DNA of 58,257 nucleotides. Origin: Gymnopus androsaceus JB14. Taxonomy: Eukaryota > Basidiomycota > Agaricomycetes > Agaricales > Omphalotaceae. Every line of letters starts with the position of its first letter. The first letter of the stretch is position 1. Below are positions 22,630 to 33,960 of this stretch, piece by piece. Below the pieces are notes generated by a model that had not been told where the DNA came from, ran no database searches, and saw only the letters and a program-made list of their open reading frames with translations. A program made the translations under genes and the position numbers. The stretch lies in NCBI GenBank assembly GCA_009733575.1, contig ML769641.1, positions 1 through 58,257 on the forward strand, in the 5' to 3' direction.

Positions 22630-23209
22630 CAAACTCCGCTACCTTATGGTACTTTGCCGAGATTTGCCGTTAAAAATACATTTACAATGTCATTAAAAAT
22701 GCAAATTTCACAGCTCGAAGGGTCAAAACACCAGTGTTATTGATATACAATATACACTATAGCTCTTATGCATTGTTCCAGCCAGTTAAACATGCATATA
22801 TGCATGTGCCACCTCAGTGTCGTGGGTTTAACTATCACGATATTGAGCAATATTGAGCAGTATTGAGCTTGTGAATCAGTGTCAGAATCCGAGATGGATG
22901 TATTAGTACTTACCACAAACTAAATAGAATCTGAAATCTCTTGGAAATCACTGCCATTCTTGGTTGTTTTGTGGAAATAATTATAAATACCATAGATTGT
23001 GGTCACAAGATGACTAGCTATGTTCCCCTTATCTTATTAGTGCTGTGATGTCCTTTTTACAAAATTTCTGAGCTCTCTGGAATATAAAAAATAAGATAAG
23101 GTAGAATAAGGTAGATAAGGTAACTTGGTCGACCAAGTTAACTTAAGGAACTTAAAGGTACTTTAAGTTAACTTGGTAAGGATAAGGTAAGGATAAGGTA
23201 GCGGAGTTT
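22630..23209. mobile_element. Inverted-repeat element with AAACTCCGCTACCTTA ends
   Basis: CAAACTCCGCTACCTTA (from 22630) pairs with TAAGGTAGCGGAGTTTA (to 23210). It has the same ends as the element at 16111-16674, except that the adjoining repeated word is CTACCTTA/TAAGGTA instead of AACTTG/CAAGTT. It shares the GTCGACCAAGTTAACTT palindrome (23128-23144). Confidence 0.65.
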
Positions 23210-23557
23210 AAAAATCTAAGGTAAATTGGTAGCCACCGTGTAATCACAGGGTGTGACCCATGACCTGCCCTGTTCGGAATTCACAGATCAAAGCTGTCAA
23301 CTGTTCACTAGGAGTGGATTCTGGTGGATTATCTGCACTTATTTTACAATATGATCTTACTGTTACCTTATTTGGAACACTCTTTTTGGGTGGTTTATAG
23401 ACTGAGGAAAAGTTGAGATTTTTACAACTCTAAAAGTACTTTTTCAAGAAATTTTTTTTGTTTGTTTTGGTTACCATGATGTTCACAACTCCAAGTGATC
23501 AGTGGCACCCTGTTGTGAACTGTTCATTTGGGGCCAATGTGACATGCAATTGAACAC

Positions 23558-24126
23558 TCACACCGCCAATAATTATGCTTCAGTCAGACTGAAGCATTAT
23601 GAGAAATATATTCTTTCGACCCATAAGGGAAATGTAACTTTTCTGAGGAATACTGAAAGTGAACATTTCTTAGGGCTTAAGAAACAAATTACTTCAGATG
23701 ATTTGAAGCCTGAATTTTCGGCAAATTTCCACAACAACATTTTTCGGACTGGATGTGAAGTAATCTGCTTCAGCCGGCCCGAAAATATAAACTACCGATG
23801 CCGGCCAAAGTATTTCATTTCAGGTCAGCTGAAATGGTGACCGTTACCATTTCGGGAGCCCTGAAATGAATAAATTCAGCCGGCTTCGGTGATTCGTGCT
23901 TTCAGGTCAGCTGAAGCAGGTTACTCCACATCCTGGCCGAAAAATATTGCTTCGGAAACGCGTAGAAACTTCAAGCTTCAGATGGTACGGATATATTTTC
24001 TTCATAAGTTGTATGAAGCATTTATTTTCTCTACCGCTCCAAAAAAGTACATTTTCCTTAGCTGCTGAAAGAATCCATTTCACACAATGCTTCAGCTAAG
24101 CTGAAGCATAATGATTGGCAGTGTGA
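23558..24126. mobile_element. Inverted-repeat element with GCTTCAG hairpin ends
   Basis: TCACACCGCCAATAATTATG (from 23558) pairs with CATAATGATTGGCAGTGTGA (to 24126). Next to each end is a short perfect hairpin (GCTTCAGTCAGACTGAAGC on the left, GCTTCAGCTAAGCTGAAGC on the right). GTCAGCTGAA words recur inside. The open frame at 23502-23840 runs through the element and has no domain. Confidence 0.65.
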
Positions 24127-24426
24127 CTTGGTCAGAAGAGTACATTAGTTGGCATCAAATATACTATCTGTACCAAGGTAATGCAGTGTTCAAGATATCA
24201 GGTGAAGTGAGAAACCTAAATGTGCCCATATGGTATTATTAATACATCTAAATTTATGGATAATTCTATTCAGCAACCCCCATGCTATGCGACAACCCCA
24301 AGACAACCCTCCAAATGACATGCAATCACTGGTCACTCCGAGCCTTCACTATTGAGCACTTATTCAATGCCATCTTCTTATCACCATGTTGCATCCCAGG
24401 TTGATGCCAGTGCACTGGACATGCTC
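24127..24426. other. AT-rich spacer between elements
   Basis: Contains one isolated GGATAATTCTATTCAGCAAC end (about 24257-24280) of the family seen at 15139-16001. Nothing else is recognised. Confidence 0.4.
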
Positions 24427-24584
24427 CATCAGCAAAACCTGGGCGTTTGTCATAGCAAGGTCCCCCTCTGTGCAGCAATTGATTGGGAATTGATATAGAT
24501 CAGTTGCTGTACAGCTCTGTACAGCTCTGTGCAGAACTGCACAGAGGGGGACCTTGCTATGGGATCATCCAGGTTTTGCTGATG
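24427..24584. mobile_element. Inverted-repeat element, CATCAGCAAAACC family, copy 3
   Basis: CATCAGCAAAACCTGGG at the left, CCAGGTTTTGCTGATG at the right. The core repeats CAGCTCTGTA/TGCAGAACTG words and contains CATAGCAAGGTCCCCCTCTG mirrored by CAGAGGGGGACCTTGCTATG. The outer dinucleotides (TC and AA) do not match. Confidence 0.7.
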
Positions 24585-26748
24585 AACCTTGGTATTCTAT
24601 ATGTTAGCTCTTGCAATAACATTTTTCAAACAGTCATGGAGCCTTGATGTATTCTACAATATATGCTCCACATTATACTGTATGAATACACAATGAATAT
24701 GCACACAAATCAAAATACATCATTTCAGTGCTTTATAAACAACTCATCTAGATGTGTCTGTAATGCCTTTAGTCTTTCCCTCCTCCTTGTGCTCTGAATC
24801 CAAGTCTTTTTATGCTCAAAGATTCATGGCCACAGAAATTTCAAGCACTGCACTGATATGTACTCTCACAGCCAACAATTTTGGTGTTTCCTGTGTGCAG
24901 TATCAGTATTGAGAGAGCAGATATGATCTAGCACTTCTGTGGTTCATTACCTAATCAATTGACATCTGAGTCAGGGATGTTGGAATTAGACATGCGAGAT
25001 AATTTTGAATTTTAAATTCAAAAAATAATCTTGATATTCTATTACCTACTTCAATTTCCAGCAAACAGGGGAGCTTGAGCATGGTTGAAGTCAGAGGTCA
25101 GCACAGAAAAGATGACACTGCAGGGACTCCTTGATGACAAGAAATCATTGATCCCATCATTTAAATTCATTGAAGGGATGTACCAACTCTCAACTGCACA
25201 TGCCACCAGGATTTAGACTCATTATCTTTACATGCTCTGTCACCAGTAATGCACCTGACTACAACTTTCTGAATGACACAAACTCAAGATAGACCACTCA
25301 TGCCTTCATGAAGCTTTGATGGATGACACTAATTGAAAGGGATGGATACACAATTGGGAGACATATTAGGCCAAGGTTTTCAGCGTGTATTTTTCCATCT
25401 TCTTCTTGCCTTGGTGTAACTAATGGCTAGTTGATGTCCTCTGTAATTTTTAAACCTCCCAGATTTCATTTTGCCCTCAGTTGTTTCTCCACATTCCTCA
25501 GTCTTCCTTCTTATACTGGAGTCTTCATACAATTATAAATATATGTACAAATCCTTTTTAATACCCTCACTTTATACACACTGCTAACTTTACCCTCCAG
25601 CAAGACATTGTCACTTGAGCAAGGTGTGATGTGATGCGATTTTGTGTTACTGGTCTGGACTCCATGGTGTTACATGGGGTTGCTGAAGAGGTTGTTACTA
25701 GGGGTTACCAAAAAGAATTATCCCTTCAGCTATCTCTTTTTATTGCAATCAAAAATACATTCGAAAGCTCTCTCTTGGATAACTCAGGTATGTCTAAAGA
25801 TAAGATTTTTTGTTTATGAAATATGTTGCAAAGCTCTTTGGTGGTGCTACAGGAGCCCTTGGCCTCGTCCCATCAACAATATTTGCTCCATTTTGGTGCT
25901 CTCAGGTCTCCTCCTCCTCATGCTTCCTGAACCTGCTCAGGTCACCTTGTGCATTGGAACTGACTGACACCACTCAGCTCCTGCCTTCAGTCCTGTGCGC
26001 CAATTCCATTTATAAACACACATTCTCTCATGAGAATCTGAGTGTCTCAACCCCACTGATGCTTTGGATTCAAGATTTGGAGCTCATGCATAGAAAGAGC
26101 TGCTTTTCTGATTCTCTGACCTAGCACGCAAAAGGTCAAGGAACATCCTATACTTAAAATTAAAACGGGGCGCTAAGAATTGAAAGTCCGCCAAATTTAC
26201 ATAATCATTGGTCAGCTCTTCAAGCGCCAAGGCTAGCGGAGCGCGCGGCATCAACAGTTGTATTACCACTGGCGCCGCAGGCATAAGCTCCGCGCAGCGG
26301 GCCCACGGCAGCGTGGGGGTCTGGGGGGAGCCCCCAGTGCTCCACGCAGTGGCCGTCGCGACCGGCGCCGCAATCTGAGCTTCAGATTTATACTGTTATA
26401 CTGTAGTTTTATAGTAATACTATGAGTGGTGCTGTCCTGAGCAAACTTCACTGGCATGCGGAGATTTACTATGCTGTAGTTTTACAAAAATACTATGGGT
26501 GGTGCTGCCCTGAGCAAAATACTGGATTAAAGTCTCTACTCCACATCCACTGACTATGATTCCAACAAACAGTTGAGAGAAGTTTGTATCAAATTTTTGG
26601 TTGGAACTAATTCAAAGAAAAGTGACTTAAAGGAGTAGTTAATCTGACATGCCTTGATATATGTATGTATGTAAAAGTTAATCCTTGAACTTTGAGGGCC
26701 TGATGCAGGGCATCAAGACATATATCATGTATGGATATGTATTATGGG
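24585..26748. other. AT-rich gene-poor interval with a GC-rich island
   Basis: No gene is supported. The open frames at 25631-26124 overlap in different frames and lack domains. Bases 26225-26376 form an abrupt GC-rich block with several inverted repeats; see the separate entry. Confidence 0.4.
26225..26376. repeat. GC-rich hairpin block
   Basis: About 150 bp of very GC-rich sequence sit in AT-rich DNA, with GGCGCCGC near both edges and a perfect hairpin core (CTGGGGGGAGCCCCCAG). The related word CTCCCCCAGACCCCC occurs at 50663-50677 in the insertion upstream of membrane-protein copy C. It may be part of a dispersed repeat. No gene is seen. Confidence 0.5.
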
Positions 26749-27303
26749 TAGGGATCTGCACCATACTGTATATGGTAATGGCCATATAAAAATGGCTGTA
26801 ATATTTGCAAAATCTCTTCTTTACAGTATGGTATATGGTACAACTTCTGGCACCCATATACCATAGAAATACAGTATATGGCATGTTAGATCTCAAGTTA
26901 CAGAGTCCCAGCTGATATCAATTATGCAAAAACCATTAATTTGAGTATTTTGGGACCCACCAACATGTAGCTACTTGCCAAATTCTTGCTATACAGGGTA
27001 CCCATATAGCAGCAGTATAAATACAGCCATAAAAAGTTTCCGGACATACCCTTTATGGTATGCATCTGCAAAACCTGGTTGGTCTCCAGAGGTCTCCAGA
27101 GATCTCCAGAGCTCTGACAGCTGTCAAAAGCTGTCAAACTCCTCCAGACGTCTCTGGAGGTCTCTGGAGATCTCTGGAATCACTATCCTTGCTCCAGAGA
27201 TGAACGAAATGTATTGTGATGGTACAGGTTTTGCTGATGTGGTTACAGGTACCTGTATAACCATACTGTAAACTGTAACTTATGGTTATGGTGCAGATCC
27301 CTA
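26749..27303. mobile_element. hAT-like MITE with TAGGGATCTGCACCATA ends
   Basis: TAGGGATCTGCACCATA on the left and TATGGTGCAGATCCCTA (with one-base offset) on the right. The outer 8 bp are ATTATGGG on the left and ATTATTGG on the right, 7 of 8 identical. TAGGG ends plus an 8-bp duplication are typical of hAT transposons. There is no transposase, and the element is interrupted by a CATCTGCAAAACC element (27063-27239). A single similar end lies at about 15293. Confidence 0.65.
27063..27239. mobile_element. Inverted-repeat element, CATCAGCAAAACC family, copy 4 (nested)
   Basis: Left end CATCTGCAAAACCTGG (one mismatch), right end CAGGTTTTGCTGATG, with TG on both outer sides. The core is built from the words GGTCTCCAGA and TCTCTGGAG, around a central GACAGCTGTC palindrome. 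It sits inside the hAT-like element and is therefore younger. Confidence 0.7.
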
Positions 27304-29919
27304 ATTATTGGGTGAGTGAGACAACTTCAAGCAGGATGTCAGTGGAAGTGAGTGTAAGGGAGAAACCTTACAGTAAGTTCCTGTCCAGCAAAGTTTAACT
27401 CATAAATTTCATTTCATTCCATTCAATCTTCATAAATTTTCTCCCCATATGCTCATCTGGAACTGAGAAAATCTGAAATATCATTAAAATCATACCCTGA
27501 GGACCTCGGCCCGTGCCGTAGGCACGGGTCAAGCAAGCTTGTTGGTTGTGAAAGTATAACATGTTGTGAAATAGAACATAGGATCCAGGTTAGCATTGGA
27601 CTGTAACATGTACTGAACAAAAACATAGCATGTACTGAGAGCAGGTCATGGGCTAGGAACAAGCATAAGATGTATCATGTATCATGTACTAAGGCTAAAC
27701 ATAAGATATGAAATACCAGCTGACCTTTGACTGGTGATGCAGGCTTAACATATATTGGGGATGCACAACATTTACTGACAGAAGCATGGGCAATGAATGT
27801 GTAACATGTACTGAGGTCAGACATAGTAGACAAGCTAAGATAGGCTGAACACACTTAACATGGATTGGAAGACATGAGAGAGGATCCAGAAGCTTCAAAA
27901 CACATACTGCAGAGGCAAACTTACATGTGCTTTCATGTGCTAAAAATGCATCGGGATCATGAAAATCATCTACTGAAGGGTCAAAAACTACATACTTTAG
28001 TGTTAAAAAACATGTACTTTGAGGTCCATGACATGTGTTGTAAAATAATTTTTACCTGCTATTATTGCCAAATCCAATTTGCCATATTATTGCCATATCA
28101 TGACAATGATAAAGTGCAGTGTACACTTGATGGTTTAATTTGAGAATTAAAGATAAACCACCAGCATAATTGAAGGATGAAGATTTTCCAGATCAAGGAT
28201 GAGTATACACTGTACAGTATGAAGCACAAAGAGCTGGGTGAAGAGGAGCAGCTGCAAAGCTCACAGGAAGAGTTAAAGTTTAGGAGGAGAATCATTTGAT
28301 CTTGAGCTGAATCGGCCTCTTCCATTCTTGGTGCCAGCATAGGGCGACATTCCTGCGTTGGGCAGCAGAGCTGTAAACCGTATACTAATGTCCGAATCAG
28401 GACATTAATGCGCAATTCAGCTAGCTTACTTGTAACTATATGCTATGGCATTGATACCCCAGCCATTGACAATTATCGTCGGGGAACGGAGAATGGAAAC
28501 CCGCATGGACACACAGACGTAACGCGGGCCTTGACATCCTACAACTCTCAGGACCTCCAACACATTGACACTGTGACATCGTACGCTTGGTCCCCGAATC
28601 CTCGAAAATTCTACCACTACTGTCACCATCTTGCTTCCCCAGCTTCAAGGTGCCGGTATATGATGCGGAGGGGCTTCGAGAATCGGTAGGGTTTTGAAAC
28701 ATGACAAGGAAAGAAGAGTAAGTTGAATGAATGAGCAAGGTTGGTGACTGTGAGTGTAAAACTTCAGAGCATCGAATGAATCGGAGAAGATTAGACGCAG
28801 GAGACATAAACATGAATGATATCGGACTCTATTTTGGAATAGCTCGACACGCTACATTCACATTGGCTCGAGTGCGCCCGGGATCGATGATCGTGGTCTG
28901 ACAACGACGTTTATAGTTTCAACAGTCATCATGGTTCACGGATGGAGATGAGGCGATGGCGGATGCCAGTGAACAATTTCACTGAATGAATGATCAAGCA
29001 ACTTGAGAGTCAATGAGGTAGATAACAGATAACTAACTCACCGACATTTCCTATAAGTCATTCCGGATCGTCGGTCGTGGTTAAAAGCAAGTTTGAAAGA
29101 CGGGTGTCACGTAGGTGAAAGAAACGGTTTGGTTTGTAGTACGCAACACTGCAACGAGTTCAGATCCCGTTCGTGTCCTGTGCTGATGCTCGATGCAAGA
29201 TTGTTTCTTATTTTTTTTTACCAACCGTTCTTCGTCTGAGACTTGCCTTTCATCAGCGCTGGAACTCAAGTCTCCGTCCTCCACACAATAACCTCCTCGA
29301 CATCACTCACCACATATATCGTACCCCTGGGTTATCCCTGATCCAGAGCTCTTCTAATGGCGACTAGAACCTGATCAAATTCAGCTTGCTACCACCTATA
29401 AATACACACATCCGTATGGATCGTCAGTGTACAACGAGTCTGCCTACCAGGAGACTGCTAACTACCCGCATCCATCGTCATCTACATCATACAAATGAAT
29501 TTCAATACAGCCTAGCACACCAAGTAAACTAGTCCTGCGACAGAAGTGAGTAGTAGAGTCGAGTCTATAGGATGGAGAATGGATTGGCTTCGGGAATCAG
29601 AATATCGGATTTGCTCGTGGAAACTGGTTGCGGGTACTGGGCCTAGGGAACGCAAATGTGGGCCATGGACTTGACCGGCCGGTTGAAAGACAGTCCAGGA
29701 AGTATGAATAAAGGAATTTAGCAATACAAACATTACAACGCCAGGGCTTGAACCAATTTGCCGCCGCCGTGCGCTGATTCTTTTCACGGCGACCACTGTC
29801 ATTTCTTGGAATATTCACTCACTCTCTACATTTCGTCAACGATCATTTTCCAATTCACCTTAGCTGGCCCTTTGCTTTTCTTCCTTTAATTCTTCCTCAG
29901 CATCAATCTTCACAGAACG
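27304..29919. other. Gene-poor interval
   Basis: No convincing gene. A GC-rich hairpin (CCCGTGCC...GGCACGGG) lies at 27511-27530, and the second copy of a dispersed repeat lies at 28107-28260. Open frames at 28400-28810 exist on both strands without domains. Bases 29080-29820 carry only short overlapping frames. Confidence 0.35.
28107..28260 (+). repeat. Dispersed short repeat, copy 2
   Basis: Homologous to 6014-6170. Here the inverted ends are clearer (CAGTGTACAC on the left, GTATACACTG on the right), supporting a ~110 bp MITE-like core followed by a conserved tail (GAAGAGGAGCAGCTGCAAA). Confidence 0.55.
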
Positions 29920-30701
29920 ACTCCGGGCATTTCGTTGTGACACGGATGGGTAGGTGGTTAATTTGGCTAGAATAGAACGAAAGGACGGGTAGAGGAGGAT
30001 CTCACGTTGCGCTTGGTGCGTTCTAACGATTGTACGACCATGAGTGATCAGTCGCTGATAATATTCTTTTACCATAGTATTTCAACGATCCTTTCACCAT
30101 GTAGAATACACCAATTTCTATCATTGTTGTCCGTCTTCCTACACTCATGATCCGCAGAGATAGAAGCCAAAACTCTTCAAGTCTTCAAAATAACACCGGG
30201 GTCTCACAGGATCCTCTCTTAGGACAACTCTCGACAGATGTGGACCGATTTCTTCACTCCTTCTTTCATTCTCGCTATCAATGAGCGATGATCTTCCACG
30301 AGAGTGACGAGCTCCACCTTCGAACACCTCATTCCATCCAATTCCCTTCTCAATGTCAATTCCAATGTCTCTTCCGTGCCATCCGAGAACCGATCCCAGT
30401 CAAAATGGATCCAAGAGACAACGACAACAGCCACGGGTACAATCCGAGTCCTGGTTTCCCGGCCCTCAATCTGGATTCAACGTGGCAACGACATCGCTAA
30501 GGTAAAACGGGCGACGACAAGCGGTGCTCTCCCATCTCTTTGATTCGGTGCTGTTGGATGATGCCAGATGATCAGAACTCGAACAGCCCAACATTAATCA
30601 GATGCGGATATATAGGTAACTTGACAAATTGTTCACAGAAGCGCACACAGACACTCTCTTCTCGACTTTAAGGTTTACTTTCCCAGTTCTCCTGGCAGGC
30701 C
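29920..30701 (+). repeat. Segment upstream of copy B, shared with unit A and unit C
   Basis: Bases 29920-30510 match 6480-7060. Bases 30530-30700 match the promoter regions of copies A and C (GCTCTCCCNTCTCTTTGA, GTGCTGTTGGAT, 'TTCACAGAAGC', 'CACTCTCTTCTCGACTT'). In unit B the DNA that separates these blocks in unit A (about 7060-8440) is missing, so B arose from a rearranged duplicate. Confidence 0.6.
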
Positions 30702-31585
30702 ATGATGCCTTTGCTATCTCTTATTCTCGCCTTCTGTGTTGGTAAGCTTGACTTTTAGAGTAGTATATTCAGTCTCTGACTAGGATATCATTACTAGGGC
30801 TTGTTTCTTGTCAAAGCAGCGTTACCCTCTGGCAGTTTGGGGCGAACCGTTTGCTAGAGGGGAAAGTAACCCTCCCAATGCTTCCTGTGGGAGTAGCAAC
30901 CGAGTCGGACGCGATTGCGACGACATACCTCTATGAGGTTGCGGATTCTGTAATGACTGCACCTGTTGATGGAGTTGTAGTAACTAAGCCTATAGATCCA
31001 AGTGAGTGTCCTTACTGTCAGCGCTCAACCAGTATTCAAATTTACTACTTCATACTTTAGTTACCCGTACAATCGTCGCTTCTGCGTCTGGATGGATCGA
31101 GAATTTCGGCCCTAGCGATGCCATTCGGTGTAATTTTATTAACCTGACAGCGGGCGAATGTTTCGACACAACTTCTACTGCCTTTGGGGCACCCACTCCT
31201 TTTGTGATCGCAGTTGCAGCCGAGTCCAACACATCAAGTACGGTGACGCCTGTTCCAACAGGTACTAGCACCAGCATGCCAATGCAGACCTCATTCGAGT
31301 CCACCTTGAATGTCGGCCCTACCATCACGCAGCCAGCCATCAGTCAGTGACCTTAGCATCTCGCAGACAGCTACCGCGTCTGCCACTTCCATTTCAAACG
31401 CTTCCCAGAGCTCCCGAAAACCATTAGTGGGAGCAATTGCAGGTGGTTCAATTGCGGGTTCACTAGTACTTTGTACATGTGTTGTTTTGATCCTGATGTG
31501 TGTAGAGCTCGGACTCCGATCGGAGGTATATGGGTCGCTCATTGATACCACTCAAACATTTTCTACCTTTACAGTAATTAGATGA
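30702..31585 (+). pseudogene. Membrane-protein family, copy B (frameshifted and truncated)
   Basis: Exons 30702-30741, 30798-31001 and from 31061 parallel copy A and keep its signal peptide and ectodomain (including the Cys segment). The frame then ends at a TGA at 31348-31350, in the Ser/Thr-rich stalk. The transmembrane part continues in another frame (about 31310-31585), so a frame change occurred near 31300-31350. After the membrane segment the RRKR stop-transfer and the last two exons with the PPxY tail are absent. Two extra residues lie in exon 2 relative to A. The copy is a decayed paralogue. Confidence 0.8.
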
Positions 31586-31782
31586 ATTGATTCTTGTTGC
31601 AGCGCCCTAATCACCAGAATACATTAATGTACTTGAATGCATACAATGTCCATATCATTCATATTCGGGAGGGGCCTGATGCTCTGCTCCTGCAACTCTA
31701 GCACTACGAATCTCCTCCAACCTACGTACAATTTGTAACTCCCGGAGTTCCCGTCAGCAATGCACCTTCCTCCGTAGATAAA

Positions 31783-33610
31783 TTATCTGAGCTTTGTCCT
31801 CCGATGAAGCTCTTCTCCAGGAGCTTGAACTGGTTGCCCAATATGCAGATCAGAGTCAAGTGGTGTATCCGACGGACCCTGTGGTATCTCCAAGGAACTT
31901 TCCTCCACACCCTCTGCACGAGGAGCTGTTATCCATCCACTAGTTCTTTCCCTTGAGATCTTATCGATCTTATCAGCCCTGACCTTATTACCTCCAGGTA
32001 AGTTGGAAGGATCCAACTTTTCCTTAGGCCCAATGGAATAACAAGAATCCCTAGAAACAAAGGTAGCAGTTGTTTGAATGGAGTAAGCATCTGTGAGGGA
32101 GGAGGGGTCCGGTTCTAATGGAGCAGTCGTGGTAAGTGAGAATGGATCTCGGAAGGGATCTGGTTCCTCCAAGGTCATTGGTCCTTGCGGCAACATATGT
32201 TGCCCACTTGTTGAGTTCGACCTCTTTTCACCTTCCGCAAGATCCAAATATTTCAATGCTCCTTCTTGAAGCCCTTCAAGGGCCCTTCGATGAAGAAGAT
32301 TTCTGCGCATCCTGAACAGTACAAATACCCCTGTGGCCATAATCGCGAGAGCCCCAATCGCACCTCCGATTATGGCTCCAATGTGATGCTGAGAAGCCGG
32401 AGTCGGAGCCACTGCGCTTGCTGCTCCTGAACTAGTAGGACTAGTGGTCGAAGTCAGGGCCTCCAATGTGGATTGCTCGATTGGCGACGCAGTGGAGCTT
32501 GGTACATCACTGATAACAGAGAGTGCATTATCCTGAACACCTGCTGTACCGAGAATTATGCTTCCACTGGGGTTCTGTCCTTCCGGACTTGTTGAATTGG
32601 TCGCTATAGCAGCTTGCTGCAATTAGATCAATTCAATAACATGATTTGTTAGCGGTACTAATGTGATCTGACCTGGAAGGCTGTAAAACTTTTAGCTTCT
32701 GTGATTCAAGTACAAGTGGTCAGTAATTAGCCATATAAGCACTGAATATTTTTCAACCTGTGGGGTTAATGGCAAAGACCTAATAAAGATGTAAATCATA
32801 GAATTGATCTTAGTAAGGTGAAACAATCAAATTCTACTAACCATACCAGCCTGGCAATGTGTACTTGTTAAGATGACCTTTGCAGTTTGATCAGAGAGTT
32901 GAAAGAAAGTGCAAAAAAATTGAGACAAAAACCTGGCTGCAGAAGAACCACACAGGTTCTATATTTTAGGAATTGATCAGACATCTATGACTTCAAAAGA
33001 AAAATAGCATGCCTGAGGCATCAATCACTGAACAAAGAAGAAAATTCAGCTGGGCGCATTCGACGAGGGGATGACAGGGTTGGGAATCTCACCTGCAAGA
33101 ATCCTACAATCACCCCAAGTTCAGATTCAATTGGCTGTAACAGTATTATACATACTACATACCAGGTGGGGAAAGTGGGTCCAGTGGGGTCAGTGATATT
33201 CATAAATCCAGAGGAAATACCGGCACCAGTGCAAGGGGCAGCAAAAGTGGATTGTACTACTGACTAGATAGTAAATAATAAATATGTATGACTTAACATA
33301 TTGAGTGATGGACTTACATGGTTTTTAGAAACACTAAAATATAGTGAAATAAATCATATTGGTTTAAGCAGACTGTGAAGAAAAAAAGTACAATTGGAAA
33401 GAGACTATATCTCCATTCTGCACACCAGTCAAACTTTGGGTTCTACCATGTTAAAATTGGAGAATAAAGAACAGATGAAGAAGTGTAGACATGCCTTGAG
33501 GGGTTGAATGCCACCGAGTGATTGAAGCCCACTGTAACATTCCATTGGTTTTGAGCATTGACTGAGATGACCACATATATGAGAGTAGCAATGAAGGACC
33601 AGAAATGCAT
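31783..33610 (-). CDS. Membrane-anchored cupredoxin-like serine-rich protein
   Basis: Ten exons, read on the minus strand: 33610-33495, 33442-33392, 33333-33318, 33263-33163, 33103-33093, 32958-32933, 32877-32842, 32779-32758, 32698-32673, 32616-31783. They splice in frame to 412 residues. Residues 1-19 are a signal peptide. Residues 22-126 form a cupredoxin domain: 'GFNHSVAFNPS', 'NGDIVSFQF', 'SKNHSVVQSTFAAPC', 'PVWFFCSQ', 'THCQAGMVFAINP'. All four residue types of a type-1 copper site are present (His61, Cys105, His114, Met119). A Ser/Thr-rich stalk, a transmembrane helix (about 214-237) and a ~170-residue cytosolic tail follow. Exons 3 and 5 are only 16 and 11 nt long. Intron 1 uses a GC donor. 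Fungal proteins of this type are surface-located; copper binding is inferred from the residues. Apparently intact. Confidence 0.85.
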
Positions 33611-33960
33611 TTTGGAGTCAATGATGGTCAGACTGGTTGAATAACAACTAGGAGCCTGTAGATGAGTGTTTGAGTAGGGGTACTTTCTCATATTAAATAC
33701 TTACACTGCTCGCTGCTTAGTGGGAACAATTGAGAGATAATTTGGGAAGGGTAGAGATGCTGGACAAAAAAACTGCAAACTTCCGGTTATAAGTGGTTGG
33801 GGGCTGTATGATCATTATCAATAAACCATACCCTGCTATGTGTAAGTATCCGTGTCAATTTGACAGATAGCTCATACATACACTGCTGTGTGTTGGTATC
33901 TATGGAAATCTGGCACATCATGAGTTGAGCTCCCACAAAGGAACCATGAACAGCTTCCTG
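33611..33960. other. Intergenic, upstream of the cupredoxin gene
   Basis: Probably the promoter of the minus-strand cupredoxin gene. No TATA box is clear and no other gene is seen. Confidence 0.35.

Noticed and set aside
13390..24584. CRISPR-like array suggested by repeated CATCAGCAAAACC
   Set aside because: The repeats are inverted pairs at element ends, far apart and without regular spacers, in a eukaryotic genome.
28400..28813. Overlapping frames of up to 125 residues on both strands
   Set aside because: They lack motifs and plausible splice partners; probably chance frames in GC-richer DNA.
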